In this document: positions 1 to 8,376 of the stretch, in pieces
Numbering within the stretch: position 1 is the first letter of the stretch
How the letters are laid out: each line of letters starts with the position of its first letter
Assembly: GCA_965372745.1 (NCBI GenBank)
Contig: CBDVDM010000008.1
Location: 1-64,000, forward strand
DNA from: VRUG01 sp965372745
GTDB taxonomy: Bacteria > Planctomycetota > Phycisphaerae > Sedimentisphaerales > Anaerobacaceae
Length of the DNA: 64,000 nucleotides
Direction of reading: 5' to 3'
Position numbers and translations under genes: made by a program
The notes under the pieces: model-generated
What the model was told of the DNA's origin: nothing
Seen by the model: only the letters and a program-made list of their open reading frames with translations
Database searches by the model: none

Positions 1-100
1 TGGTGTTACATAGCGATACGAGATTTTTGTGGGGATGGGATAACAGATAAGTTGTAACAATATTGTGATATTGCATAGCTTTATTACATATTTGTTATTT
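1..100 (-). promoter_or_regulatory. Enhancer-like upstream region, second copy of the amtB-operon type
   Basis: This stretch aligns along almost its whole length with 24440-24540, the region just upstream of the sigma-54 promoter of the porin-amtB-glnK operon. Shared blocks include TTACATAG, the palindrome ACAATATTGT, ATTGCAT and ACATATTTGTT. A dyad TGTAACA-N4-TGTGATA lies at 53-70. In the second copy the sigma-54 promoter sits about 25 bp to the left, so here it would lie just outside the window and drive a leftward gene. That role is inferred; the similarity is directly visible. Confidence 0.5.
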
Positions 101-456
101 ATTGTCAAGGCTTAGCGAGTATCTGGCTTTTATGGTTTTTTCGGGTTCAAGGGCAAAATATATGAAACTTACGGGGATGGAGAAAAAGACATTTTCAAAT
201 ATATTGAGGTGTTCTATACCTGATGGATGAGATGGCTTTTATATCGCTTCCAACGAAGACAATAGCAGCAATTTTGCTAAGATTGTTAGGCTGAACTTGA
301 AAAAGCGTGCGTTAAAAATGCGTCGGTCGCCAGTGGTCAACCACTTGTTAAAAGCAGGTATTTTAATTTGTTCACTTGTCAGTTACTGGTAAGTCTCTTT
401 TGGACGCAAAAAAACGCTTGTAACCCCTTGTATGGCAGTAGGTTATAAGCAGGATA
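101..456. other. Intergenic stretch without recognisable gene
   Basis: No open frame with a plausible start and ribosome-binding site is visible on either strand. The only structure noted is a 17-nt segment at 264-280 identical to 31641-31657 in the duplicated Pho leader, and a small hairpin (AGTGG-TCAA-CCACT) near 333. Confidence 0.5.
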
Positions 457-503
457 ACGGACTGAAAATCCGTATGCCGGCGGTTCAAATCCACTCCTGC
501 CCA
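457..503 (+). repeat. 3' half of a tRNA-Phe gene (fragment)
   Basis: The fragment has an anticodon arm ACGGA-CTGAAAA-TCCGT with anticodon GAA, then a T-arm with TTCAAAT, then the acceptor 3' strand CCTGCCC and a discriminator A. The D-arm and 5' acceptor strand (expected GGGCAGG) are absent upstream, so it cannot fold as a tRNA. Related fragments lie at 29316, 29615 and 60456. Such 3' halves are typical left-overs of site-specific integration into a tRNA gene. Confidence 0.7.
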
Positions 504-520
504 TTTGTCCTGAAACAAGC

Positions 521-3500
521 TTAGTCTTTAATGGAGTTTTGCTTACGTGTGGAAAAATCATATAGTATAGGCATAATAACAAGTGTCAGTATACCAGAGA
601 TAAAAATGCCGCCAACGGTGGCAATGCCAACGCCATTTCTAAGTTCCGCCCCGATTCCCTGACCAATCGCTAACGGCATCATACCTAAAATGGCAGCGAG
701 CGTAATCATTACAATAGGACGGAATCTTTCAGTAGCGGCTGTTATCATTGCTTTATGTCTGGGAATACCCTCTTTGACATGAACATTAAACTGATCCATA
801 ATCAAAATAGCATTATTAACAACAATTCCGGTCATCATAACGATACTCATTAAAACAAACATCGAAAGACTTTGGCCCGTTAAGGCCAATGCCCAGAATA
901 CGCCTATCAATGCCAATGGTATCGTTACCAGAATAAGCCATGGTTGTTTAAATGATTCCAGAATCGCCGCCAATGTCAAAATTACCAGTATAACTGCAAC
1001 AATAGCAGCTTCTGCAAGCTCAATTTGCGCTTCGGCCATAGCTTCATATTGACCGGCAAATTCATAGTCATAGCCCGGAGGCAAATGCCCATTTTGGTCA
1101 ATAGCCGAACTTAACAACCTGACGGCTGAGCCCAACGGCATAGTGCTTTTGATATTAGCAAATAATTTGGATACTCGGCGTTTGTTTTTTCGCGTGATCT
1201 GAACCGGCGCAAGTTTCTGCTCAATTTGACCAAGATTAGTAAGTAAAACAGGTTTTCCTGGTACTCCTGGAAAAAGAAATTCCGCAATCTGCTGCTTGCC
1301 TTCCTCTTCCTGTAATTCGACAATGATATCGTAGTTGCGTGCACCTTTTTTGAATGTCCCCGCTTCAATGCCTTCCAGATTTGCACGCAGAGCGATACCA
1401 AGACTTGTTGCGGGGATGCCCAAATCAGCTAAAACCGCTCGCTGTGGATAGATTCGCAACTCTGGTTTACCAATTCGTGCGGTTGTGTCCGAATCCAGAA
1501 AACCGTCAATATCATCGGCAAGTTTTTTGCTCTTTAGAGCAAGGCTGTCAAGAATGTCGAGTTTGTCCCCTGCAATTTCCATCTCAATATCTGACATTTG
1601 GCCACCGACCATAGTCGGCATGTTTACTGTTATTATACATTCGGGAAAATCTGCCAGCCGGGAACGAACATTATCCCGTAATTGATAGATTGTCAAAGTC
1701 CGCTGGTCTCTTTCGGAAAACTTCAGCAGTATCTGTGCCAGATAAACACCTTCGGAGGATTGCCCAATAATGCCTTCAGCCTTACCGATTGCGGCTAAAA
1801 TATTTTGTAATTCGGGTAGGTCTTTAAGTTTTTTTTCTGCTTGACGTACTCGTTGTTCAGTCTGCTTCAAATCATATCTTGTAGGAAACTCAAGTTTTAC
1901 CACGATTTGTCCCTGGTCGGGTTCTTTAAATAAACCAAAGCCTATTGTCCTGGTAAGAGATAACGAGTGCACAAAAAGAATGACAACAATAACCAGTACC
2001 AAAACTGCTATTGGTCGATTCTGCTCATTAAATGCAAGTATTGCACGGTATCTGTTTGTAATGATGCTGAATATCTTATTCCATTGGTGTTCCATTTTTG
2101 TAAGCACAGAGGTTGATTTACTGTTTTTGGGTTTCAGCAGTATCGAGCAAAGCATAGGTGTAAGTGTAAAAGAAATAAATAACGAAACCGCTGTCATAAT
2201 CACCATGGTCAGAGCCAATGGCTTAAGAAATAATCCTACTCTGCCGCCCATCATTGCAATTGGGAAAAGTACCACTATATTTGTCCCGGCACTTGCCAGT
2301 ACCGCAATAGCTGCCTCGCTTGCACCAAGACGAGAAGACTCTTTAGGATTTGAAGTTTTGTCAAAACGCTTAACTATAGCTTCCAAGACCACAATAGAGT
2401 TGGTAACAAGAATTCCGATTGACATACCAATCGCCAGAAGTGTTGATGTGTTAAGCGTGAAATCAAAAAACTGCATGAAAAACAGGCCTATAACAATTGT
2501 CAAAGGCATCGTTATTGCAATAACCAGCGTCGAGCGGAAATTATACAAAAACAAAAATAAAATAAATGCCGTCAGCGCTATTCCCTGAGCTATGTTAATC
2601 CAGGCACTATTTACGGTAGCTTCTATAAATGTACCGTCGTCGCTTATCCAAATCAGTTCCATACCACCGGGCAACTGCTCATTAAGTTTTGTCATAGCCT
2701 TCTTAGTACGGTTTACCACTCGTACGGCATTTGCTTCTGCTTTTTTGATTATTTTGATAGCAATGCAGGGACGACCGTTAACGGCAGCCTTTTGACGCAA
2801 TTCCTCCGTGGACATTTCGACACGACCAATATCATTGATGTAACATCTCTGGCTTTGTTCATTAGCTACTTCAAGTGTGCCTATTTCCGAAACATTAGTG
2901 TAATCAGCGTCAAATTTTACCGAATACTCGGTACCGTTTTCACTGATGCGACCAGAGGGAATCGTTCTTAGTCCTTCCTGGATAGCCTTGACTACGTGCA
3001 TACTGGTCAGGCCTCTTGCCGCCAGTTTTTTTCTGTCGAGTTTGACACGAACCTGGCGCTTAGCACCACCAACCAAGTCAACATCCGCTACACCGGAAAT
3101 CACTGTGATACGGTCTCGCAGCATATTGTCAGCATAATCATATAACTCATCTACAGGTACATTTCCCGTCAGCGCTAAATACGCAACAGGTTTGGCGTTT
3201 ATGTCAAACTTGAGAATTTTCGGGTCTTCAACATCTTCAGGGAAATCAGCTCGAATCAAATCGAGTTTTTCCCGTACATCAGTTGCCGCAATATCCACAT
3301 CTACATCAAGTTCGAATTCAATGAGAGTCTGGCAAACATTTTCCATGCACGCAGAGTTGACATGCTTTAGACCATCAATCGACACAACCTTATCTTCAAT
3401 ACGCTTGGCAACATCAGTTTCAATCTGTTCGGGACTGGCTCCCGGATAAACCGTAACAATTGTAATATACGGCAGATCCATTTTGGGCATCAATTCAATA

Positions 3501-3598
3501 CCCATTTTTCGATAGGCATTGATACCAAGAAGTGTCAAGCCAATAATAAGGCAACTCATAGCAATCGGTCGTCGAATTGAGGCATTGGACAGGAACAT
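521..3598 (-). CDS. RND efflux pump inner-membrane permease (AcrB/HAE1 family)
   Basis: This 1025-residue protein is the proton-driven pump of a tripartite efflux system, exporting hydrophobic compounds across the envelope. It has the family layout: TM1 after a short N-terminus (IRRPIAMSCLIIGLTLLG), a periplasmic porter domain with the GASPEQIETDV motif, TM2-6 from about residue 335, a second porter domain (about 560-830), and TM8-12 at the C-terminus. Length is normal for HAE1/HAE2 pumps. Its start codon overlaps the stop of the upstream membrane-fusion gene by one base (TAATG), so the two are translationally coupled. The substrate cannot be told from sequence. The gene is last in the tetR-tolC-MFP-RND operon. 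Confidence 0.95.
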   Translation of the reverse strand: MFLSNASIRRPIAMSCLIIGLTLLGINAYRKMGIELMPKMDLPYITIVTVYPGASPEQIETDVAKRIEDKVVSIDGLKHVNSACMENVCQTLIEFELDVDVDIAATDVREKLDLIRADFPEDVEDPKILKFDINAKPVAYLALTGNVPVDELYDYADNMLRDRITVISGVADVDLVGGAKRQVRVKLDRKKLAARGLTSMHVVKAIQEGLRTIPSGRISENGTEYSVKFDADYTNVSEIGTLEVANEQSQRCYINDIGRVEMSTEELRQKAAVNGRPCIAIKIIKKAEANAVRVVNRTKKAMTKLNEQLPGGMELIWISDDGTFIEATVNSAWINIAQGIALTAFILFLFLYNFRSTLVIAITMPLTIVIGLFFMQFFDFTLNTSTLLAIGMSIGILVTNSIVVLEAIVKRFDKTSNPKESSRLGASEAAIAVLASAGTNIVVLFPIAMMGGRVGLFLKPLALTMVIMTAVSLFISFTLTPMLCSILLKPKNSKSTSVLTKMEHQWNKIFSIITNRYRAILAFNEQNRPIAVLVLVIVVILFVHSLSLTRTIGFGLFKEPDQGQIVVKLEFPTRYDLKQTEQRVRQAEKKLKDLPELQNILAAIGKAEGIIGQSSEGVYLAQILLKFSERDQRTLTIYQLRDNVRSRLADFPECIITVNMPTMVGGQMSDIEMEIAGDKLDILDSLALKSKKLADDIDGFLDSDTTARIGKPELRIYPQRAVLADLGIPATSLGIALRANLEGIEAGTFKKGARNYDIIVELQEEEGKQQIAEFLFPGVPGKPVLLTNLGQIEQKLAPVQITRKNKRRVSKLFANIKSTMPLGSAVRLLSSAIDQNGHLPPGYDYEFAGQYEAMAEAQIELAEAAIVAVILVILTLAAILESFKQPWLILVTIPLALIGVFWALALTGQSLSMFVLMSIVMMTGIVVNNAILIMDQFNVHVKEGIPRHKAMITAATERFRPIVMITLAAILGMMPLAIGQGIGAELRNGVGIATVGGIFISGILTLVIMPILYDFSTRKQNSIKD

Positions 3599-4824
3599 TA
3601 CATTTGCTCCTTTTGAACAGAAACTAAAGTACCTTCCTCTATCATACTCTGACCCATAGACACTACAGGTGTATTTTCAACCAGGTTCCCATCGGCAATT
3701 TCTGTCCAGCCGTCGCTTTCAAGTCCGGTTTTCACCGAAACCATGTGTGCAGTATCATCTTTGATAACGAATATAACTGATTGTTCGTTTCTTTTCTGGA
3801 TAGCAACAGCAGGTACTCCTAATCCTTTTCTGCTTTCAAGTACGACTTCTATCTGGGCAATTGCTCCCGGAACCACGCCTTGGGGAGGATTTTTTAGAAT
3901 GGACTTTATTTCAAATGTACGCAACTTAGGATTAATGGTTGGACTTTTGTAAGATACTATTTGTTGGCCAATGTCAATTCCTGAAACCTCAATGTTCATA
4001 CCAGTCTGACCATGAATTATTTTTGAGTAATATTGTGCTGGTAAATATGCAGAAACTTCGACCACTGAGGTATCATCAATTCGAACAACAGGCTGACCAG
4101 GTTGACCCATTTCACCCGGTTCCTGAAACCTCACGCTTACCTTTCCAGCGAGAGGAGCGTAAACCATTGTATCAGAAAGATTTTTTTGAGATATTGCCAA
4201 AGCTGCTTCAGCTTGATGTACTCTTTCCGCCGTCAAATCCAGCTGTGCTTTAGCAACTTTTTGTTCTGCCTGGAGTTGCTTGAACTGCGAATCCTGTTGC
4301 TCATAGGCATCAGCAGTAACGGCTTGCTTTTCAAATAAACGCTTAAAACGATTATAGTCAAGTTCGGATTTATTAAGGTCAACAGTAACTTTCTCAAGAT
4401 TAGCAGCAGACTGGCGTTTAGCGAATTGAACCACAGATAATTCGTTTTTTTGAATCTCAACAATCTGTTCCAATTTTAAGGCATCGGATTTAAAAAGCCT
4501 TGTCTTTCCCGCAATAACAGAGTCACCCTCATCCACAAAAATAGTCTCAATGATCCCTTGAACTCGCGGTGATACCATCGCAAACTCCTTTGCTTCTACA
4601 TTGCCTTGAACAACGACACGCTGTTCAAATGTTAGCAGGGTTGCCGGGGTTAATACTACTGGAATACGACGGCCAACAAGCGATTTATCTGGAGTATCTT
4701 TACAGCTTTTCAAAAGAGTTCCAACGATTAATATGAAAATAATTGCAGATAAGCCGGCAATATATTTTTGCTTGTTACTCAGGTTCTTCCACTTGGCAGC
4801 TATTGTTTTCCACCTAAATTTCAT
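3598..4824 (-). CDS. RND efflux periplasmic adaptor (membrane-fusion protein)
   Basis: The adaptor links the RND pump to the outer-membrane channel. It has one N-terminal TM anchor (YIAGLSAIIFILIVGTLL), a lipoyl/barrel-sandwich half (VQGNVEAKEFAMVSPRVQG), a long coiled-coil hairpin rich in Gln, Lys and Ala, the second lipoyl half (VYAPLAGKVSVRF) and C-terminal beta-barrel and membrane-proximal domains. I chose the ATG at 4824 over the TTG 21 nt upstream because AAGGA sits 8 nt before it. That gives 408 residues and an 11-bp overlap with the end of the TolC-like gene. Its substrate is set by the cognate pump. Confidence 0.93.
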   Translation of the reverse strand: MKFRWKTIAAKWKNLSNKQKYIAGLSAIIFILIVGTLLKSCKDTPDKSLVGRRIPVVLTPATLLTFEQRVVVQGNVEAKEFAMVSPRVQGIIETIFVDEGDSVIAGKTRLFKSDALKLEQIVEIQKNELSVVQFAKRQSAANLEKVTVDLNKSELDYNRFKRLFEKQAVTADAYEQQDSQFKQLQAEQKVAKAQLDLTAERVHQAEAALAISQKNLSDTMVYAPLAGKVSVRFQEPGEMGQPGQPVVRIDDTSVVEVSAYLPAQYYSKIIHGQTGMNIEVSGIDIGQQIVSYKSPTINPKLRTFEIKSILKNPPQGVVPGAIAQIEVVLESRKGLGVPAVAIQKRNEQSVIFVIKDDTAHMVSVKTGLESDGWTEIADGNLVENTPVVSMGQSMIEEGTLVSVQKEQM

Positions 4825-6226
4825 ATTCTTGTTCCTTGATTTCAATGTCTGTTTTTCCCATCACATTCAAGAAAGTTGCAGTAGTTACCTGTAACTGGAA
4901 ACGAGCATTCATCAGTCCCATTTGCGCCATGTCTTTTTCGGCTAAAACACTGAGCATTTCGGCAGAATCTACAAGTCCTTCCTGCCACTGTTGCTGAGCT
5001 TCGACAAAATGTTTTGAAGACATACCAAAAGCTTTTCTTGCCAGTATCATTTCTTCTCTTGCATTTTTGAGATTAAGATGTGCCTTTACCACCTCAAGTA
5101 TTAATGTCATTGTTGCCTCTTCACGCTGAATAAACGCTTTCTTCTGGTGTTCTTTCGCAGCTTTATACTCATTAATATTCGCAAAACCGTTAAACAGGCT
5201 GACTGTTCCCGCTAATCCCATCGTCCAATAGTCGGGATAAGCCATAAATGAATCGGATGAATGCGTTCGATTGGCAAATCCAATTAACCTTGGCAAAAAA
5301 CCTGCTATTGCAACTTTAACTTTTTCTTTTTCAATTGCAATTTCACGGTCAGCAATTTTCAGTTGCGGATGTAAAATGAGTGTTTCTGTTATCAGTTCTT
5401 CCAAAGGCTCTTCGGGTGCGTTCAGGGGTGTTTGGACTTCTAAAGAAATATCTGCCAGAGGTGATAATCCCATTGCTGTTAAAAGATCCGCCTTGGCCTG
5501 GCTAAGTGCGTATTGTGTACGATGAAGATCGGTACGCCGCGATACCGCCATAACCTCAGCTTGCTCAGCCTGCCACTTACTAACCAGTCCTTCATCATAA
5601 AAGGCACTAAGTTGTTTTTCCAACGCTGTGGCAGCAGTTGCCTGGCTGGTCAGAGCTTTTTCAATCTCCTGCAGGCCAAGACAATGGAAATACATAACGG
5701 TAATCTCTAACACCGTCATTTGTTTTGTATATTCTGTAACAAATTCGGCAATCTCCTCGCCTCTTTGGTGCATCGAATACATAAACCATGTTGAAGGGTC
5801 GAAAACTGACATCTGAATCTGCCATGTGATATCTCTGACACTTTTGTCGTGCATAGCAACCGGACCAGAGCCGAACTTAACCTTTGGCTGGCGGTCCCAT
5901 TTGGTATAACCGTAATTAAGATTCACACTTGGCAGAAAATAAGAGAAGGCAACTTTTTTCTCAAGTTTGGCAATTCGTTTCTGAATCTCAGACGCTCTAA
6001 TTCTCAGGTTATGCTGCAAAGCAATTTGAATGCAATCGTCTAAGCAAAAACTATTACTGTCAGACAATATTTTTTCTGTCTTCTCAGAAATAGTTCTGTG
6101 GTAGATTTCTATATGTTCTCTGCGAACTGCGTCAGCATCAAAGTTGCTGCACCCGCTCAGAAAAAGCACACAAATAACAAAGCTAAACATCAGTATTTTT
6201 ATGGCTCTATATATCATTTTGAACAC
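4814..6226 (-). CDS. TolC-family outer-membrane efflux lipoprotein
   Basis: This is the outer-membrane exit duct of the tripartite pump. The N-terminus carries a lipoprotein signal (VICVLFLSGC) with a lipobox cysteine. The rest is the duplicated OEP fold, with two long alpha-helical hairpins and short beta segments, recognisable from repeats such as IQIALQHNLRIRASEIQ and LNLKNAREEM. At 470 residues it has family length. The start may be the GTG at 6226 or the ATG at 6217; neither has a good ribosome-binding site. Both overlap the 3' end of tetR by 11-20 bp, suggesting coupling. Confidence 0.9.
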   Translation of the reverse strand: MFKMIYRAIKILMFSFVICVLFLSGCSNFDADAVRREHIEIYHRTISEKTEKILSDSNSFCLDDCIQIALQHNLRIRASEIQKRIAKLEKKVAFSYFLPSVNLNYGYTKWDRQPKVKFGSGPVAMHDKSVRDITWQIQMSVFDPSTWFMYSMHQRGEEIAEFVTEYTKQMTVLEITVMYFHCLGLQEIEKALTSQATAATALEKQLSAFYDEGLVSKWQAEQAEVMAVSRRTDLHRTQYALSQAKADLLTAMGLSPLADISLEVQTPLNAPEEPLEELITETLILHPQLKIADREIAIEKEKVKVAIAGFLPRLIGFANRTHSSDSFMAYPDYWTMGLAGTVSLFNGFANINEYKAAKEHQKKAFIQREEATMTLILEVVKAHLNLKNAREEMILARKAFGMSSKHFVEAQQQWQEGLVDSAEMLSVLAEKDMAQMGLMNARFQLQVTTATFLNVMGKTDIEIKEQEYEI

Positions 6227-6848
6227 TTAAGGACTTCGCTATCCCCGTGAAAAACAGTTCCTTAATTCTTGATATCCCATTCTCAATTGATATTTTCTCA
6301 GGATTCTTGATAACTGAAAATATGAATGACTCCAATACTGCAGAAAGCGACAATGTCGTTATCCATGGATCAATGCTTTTGAAGATGCCGTTACGCATTC
6401 CTGATTTGAAAACATCTGAGAGCTTTTGCCGGATTACTTCTCTAACCGCATCGGTCTCCGGCTCAACATCGGGACCTAAAGTCAAGGCGGATTGGAGATT
6501 CTGCGACAGATACAATCTGATAGATGATGCGTATTCTTCAATGATTTGCTTGTGAGCTTCGATATAACTGGTTATTTTTCGCTTTTCATCTGCTTTTTCA
6601 TCCAAAATCGGAATGAGGATATCAGAAACTCTGTTGGCACAGGACCTAATCAATGCCGCGAAAAGCGACTCTTTGCTCTCAAAAAACTTGTACAGAGTGC
6701 CGACAGAAAACTCTGATTGCTCTGCGATCTCCTGCATAGAGACATTGTGAAAACCTCTGTCGGAGAACAACTTAAGTGCGGCTGTTAGAATCTCTTCCTT
6801 ATGCCGTAGTTTTTCCCTTTCTTTTCGTGATAGGCCTGTTTTAGTCAT
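6207..6848 (-). CDS. TetR/AcrR-family transcriptional regulator
   Basis: A DNA-binding repressor of 213 residues. The N-terminal helix-turn-helix is classical (AALKLFSDRGFHNVSMQEIA, then FSVGTLYKFFESKESLF), followed by an all-alpha ligand and dimerisation domain with little sequence conservation. It is the first gene of the operon that ends with the RND pump, and overlaps the tolC-like gene. It therefore most likely represses its own operon and is released by a pump substrate. That is the usual arrangement for this family, not something shown here. Confidence 0.93.
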   Translation of the reverse strand: MTKTGLSRKEREKLRHKEEILTAALKLFSDRGFHNVSMQEIAEQSEFSVGTLYKFFESKESLFAALIRSCANRVSDILIPILDEKADEKRKITSYIEAHKQIIEEYASSIRLYLSQNLQSALTLGPDVEPETDAVREVIRQKLSDVFKSGMRNGIFKSIDPWITTLSLSAVLESFIFSVIKNPEKISIENGISRIKELFFTGIAKSLSVQNDI

Positions 6849-6916
6849 GATTTTCTCCTAATGTCTACAGTTAACAGTCCGAGAATGCCTATTTATATTA
6901 CGATATCTATATTCAT

Positions 6917-6945
6917 ATTATAAATAATAATTCACATTCTGGCAA
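6917..6945 (-). promoter_or_regulatory. Sigma-70-type promoter of the tetR-RND operon
   Basis: On the minus strand TTGCCA (6945-6940) is followed after exactly 17 nt by TATAAT (6922-6917). The TSS would fall near 6910, giving a leader of about 60 nt to the tetR ATG. An A/T-rich stretch with a central GATATC immediately downstream (about 6885-6915) is the likely operator of the TetR protein; this last point is inference. Confidence 0.65.
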
Positions 6946-7031
6946 GAGGTTTTTCTTTTTTTATATACGGACGATTTGTTTTGACGTAAGTGCAGGATTT
7001 ATGGCAAGTTATAAAAGATATGGTTTACCGC

Positions 7032-7235
7032 TTAGTGCAGTTCTTTAACCTGTTCAGCTAATAGTCCCAGTGCATTAACTGCATAGCCGAATGCTGCTAC
7101 ACCGGAAAGCATAAGACCTGTAGCAGTTTTGATATCTTCGGATTTGCAGCTTAACTTTATCCTACGACCAATATGACGAAAAGCGTTACAGACACTCCTG
7201 ACATTTCCGACATTGTAATCAATAACAACTATCAT
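7032..7235 (-). pseudogene. hisH: Truncated hisH (imidazole glycerol phosphate synthase glutaminase, N-terminal third)
   Basis: The 67 residues match the start of HisH: MIVVIDYNVGNVRSVCNAF corresponds to the family MIxIIDYGxGNLxSV, and LMLSGVAAFGYA to the LPGVGAFGDA loop. The frame then stops at residue 67, before the catalytic cysteine (near 80) and the His/Glu dyad. The bases downstream show no further HisH similarity in any frame I read. HisH is normally about 200 residues. The fragment starts 14 bp after carA in the same direction, so it may still be transcribed. A small functional protein is possible but unlikely. Confidence 0.7.
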
Positions 7236-7249
7236 AATTCACCAAAAGG

Positions 7250-8362
7250 TCATTTACCCATTAATTCAATAAAGGTCTCAAAAAGGTACGCTGAATCATG
7301 TGGGCCGGGCGAAGCTTCTGGGTGGTACTGAACTGAAAAAGCAGCAAGTTTCTTACATCGAATGCCTTCGACCGTGTTATCATTTAAATTTACGTGTGTC
7401 AATTCGACATTCTTATTCTTGAGCGAATCTACATCAACGCAAAAACCATGATTTTGACTGGTAATTTCAATCTTGCCGGTTTGCAGATTCTTAACAGGGT
7501 GGTTTGCTCCTCTGTGGCCGAATTTCAGCTTATAAGTCTTGCCTCCAAGTGCTAATGAAAGAATTTGATGGCCGAGACATATCCCGAAAATAGGCACTTT
7601 ACCAAGAAGACTTTTTACTGTTTCAACAGCATAGGTTACAGGGAAAGGGTCACCTGGGCCGTTGCTCAGGAATACGCCATCAGGTTTTTGGCTGAGAACT
7701 TCATCGGAAGAAGTAGCAGCTGGTACAACCTTTACATCACAGCCATGCGAGCAAAGCAATCTGAGTATATTGTGCTTTATGCCAAAATCGAAAGCCACAA
7801 TCTTATATTTTTTTTCGGGCTTCTGTTCATTTGCGTTTAATACATCAATTACAGGCTTATCCCATGAGTATGGTTTCTTAGCGGTAACATCTTTGACAAT
7901 GTCTCTGCCAACAAAACCTGGATAATTTGCGAGTTTCTTTTTGAGCTTATCTATATTTAAATTCGTCGATGAGATAATTCCTTTCATCGCGCCTTGAGTG
8001 CGGATATGTTTTACGAGCTTTCTTGTATCGATGCCCTCGAGACCAATTACATTGTTGGCTTCTAAATAATCATTCAGAGAATCTTTATTTTGCCAGTTAC
8101 TTGGGTATTCACAGTTTTCTTTGACGATAAAGCCACTTGCAAAAACTTTTCTTGATTCCCAGTCAGACTGGTTAGTGCCATAATTGCCAATCAATGGATA
8201 TGTCATCGTTATTATCTGTTCGTTATATGATGGGTCAGTTAGTATTTCCTGATATCCGGTCATGCTTGTATTAAACACAACTTCCCCGCACTTTTGGCCT
8301 TTAGCTCCAAAAGAATTACCTTCAAAAACCGTGTCGTCTTCGAGTAATAAAATTGCTTTCAC
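7250..8362 (-). CDS. carA: Carbamoyl-phosphate synthase small (glutaminase) subunit
   Basis: CarA hydrolyses glutamine and channels ammonia to CarB for carbamoyl phosphate, feeding pyrimidines and arginine. Length is 370 residues, as usual. The N-terminal CarA-specific domain (FNTSMTGYQEILTDPSY) precedes a class I amidotransferase domain with the nucleophile in FGICLGHQ and the His/Glu pair in YHPEASPGPHD. The start is a GTG with AGGAG about 11 nt upstream. It follows carB by 14 bp, an inverted order compared with the common carAB, at the end of a nitrogen-assimilation cluster. Confidence 0.97.
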   Translation of the reverse strand: MKAILLLEDDTVFEGNSFGAKGQKCGEVVFNTSMTGYQEILTDPSYNEQIITMTYPLIGNYGTNQSDWESRKVFASGFIVKENCEYPSNWQNKDSLNDYLEANNVIGLEGIDTRKLVKHIRTQGAMKGIISSTNLNIDKLKKKLANYPGFVGRDIVKDVTAKKPYSWDKPVIDVLNANEQKPEKKYKIVAFDFGIKHNILRLLCSHGCDVKVVPAATSSDEVLSQKPDGVFLSNGPGDPFPVTYAVETVKSLLGKVPIFGICLGHQILSLALGGKTYKLKFGHRGANHPVKNLQTGKIEITSQNHGFCVDVDSLKNKNVELTHVNLNDNTVEGIRCKKLAAFSVQYHPEASPGPHDSAYLFETFIELMGK

Positions 8363-8376
8363 CTCTAAATCTACTC

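Noticed and set aside
457..503. Functional tRNA-Phe gene
   Set aside because: No D-arm or 5' acceptor strand precedes any of the four fragments, so none can fold into a tRNA.
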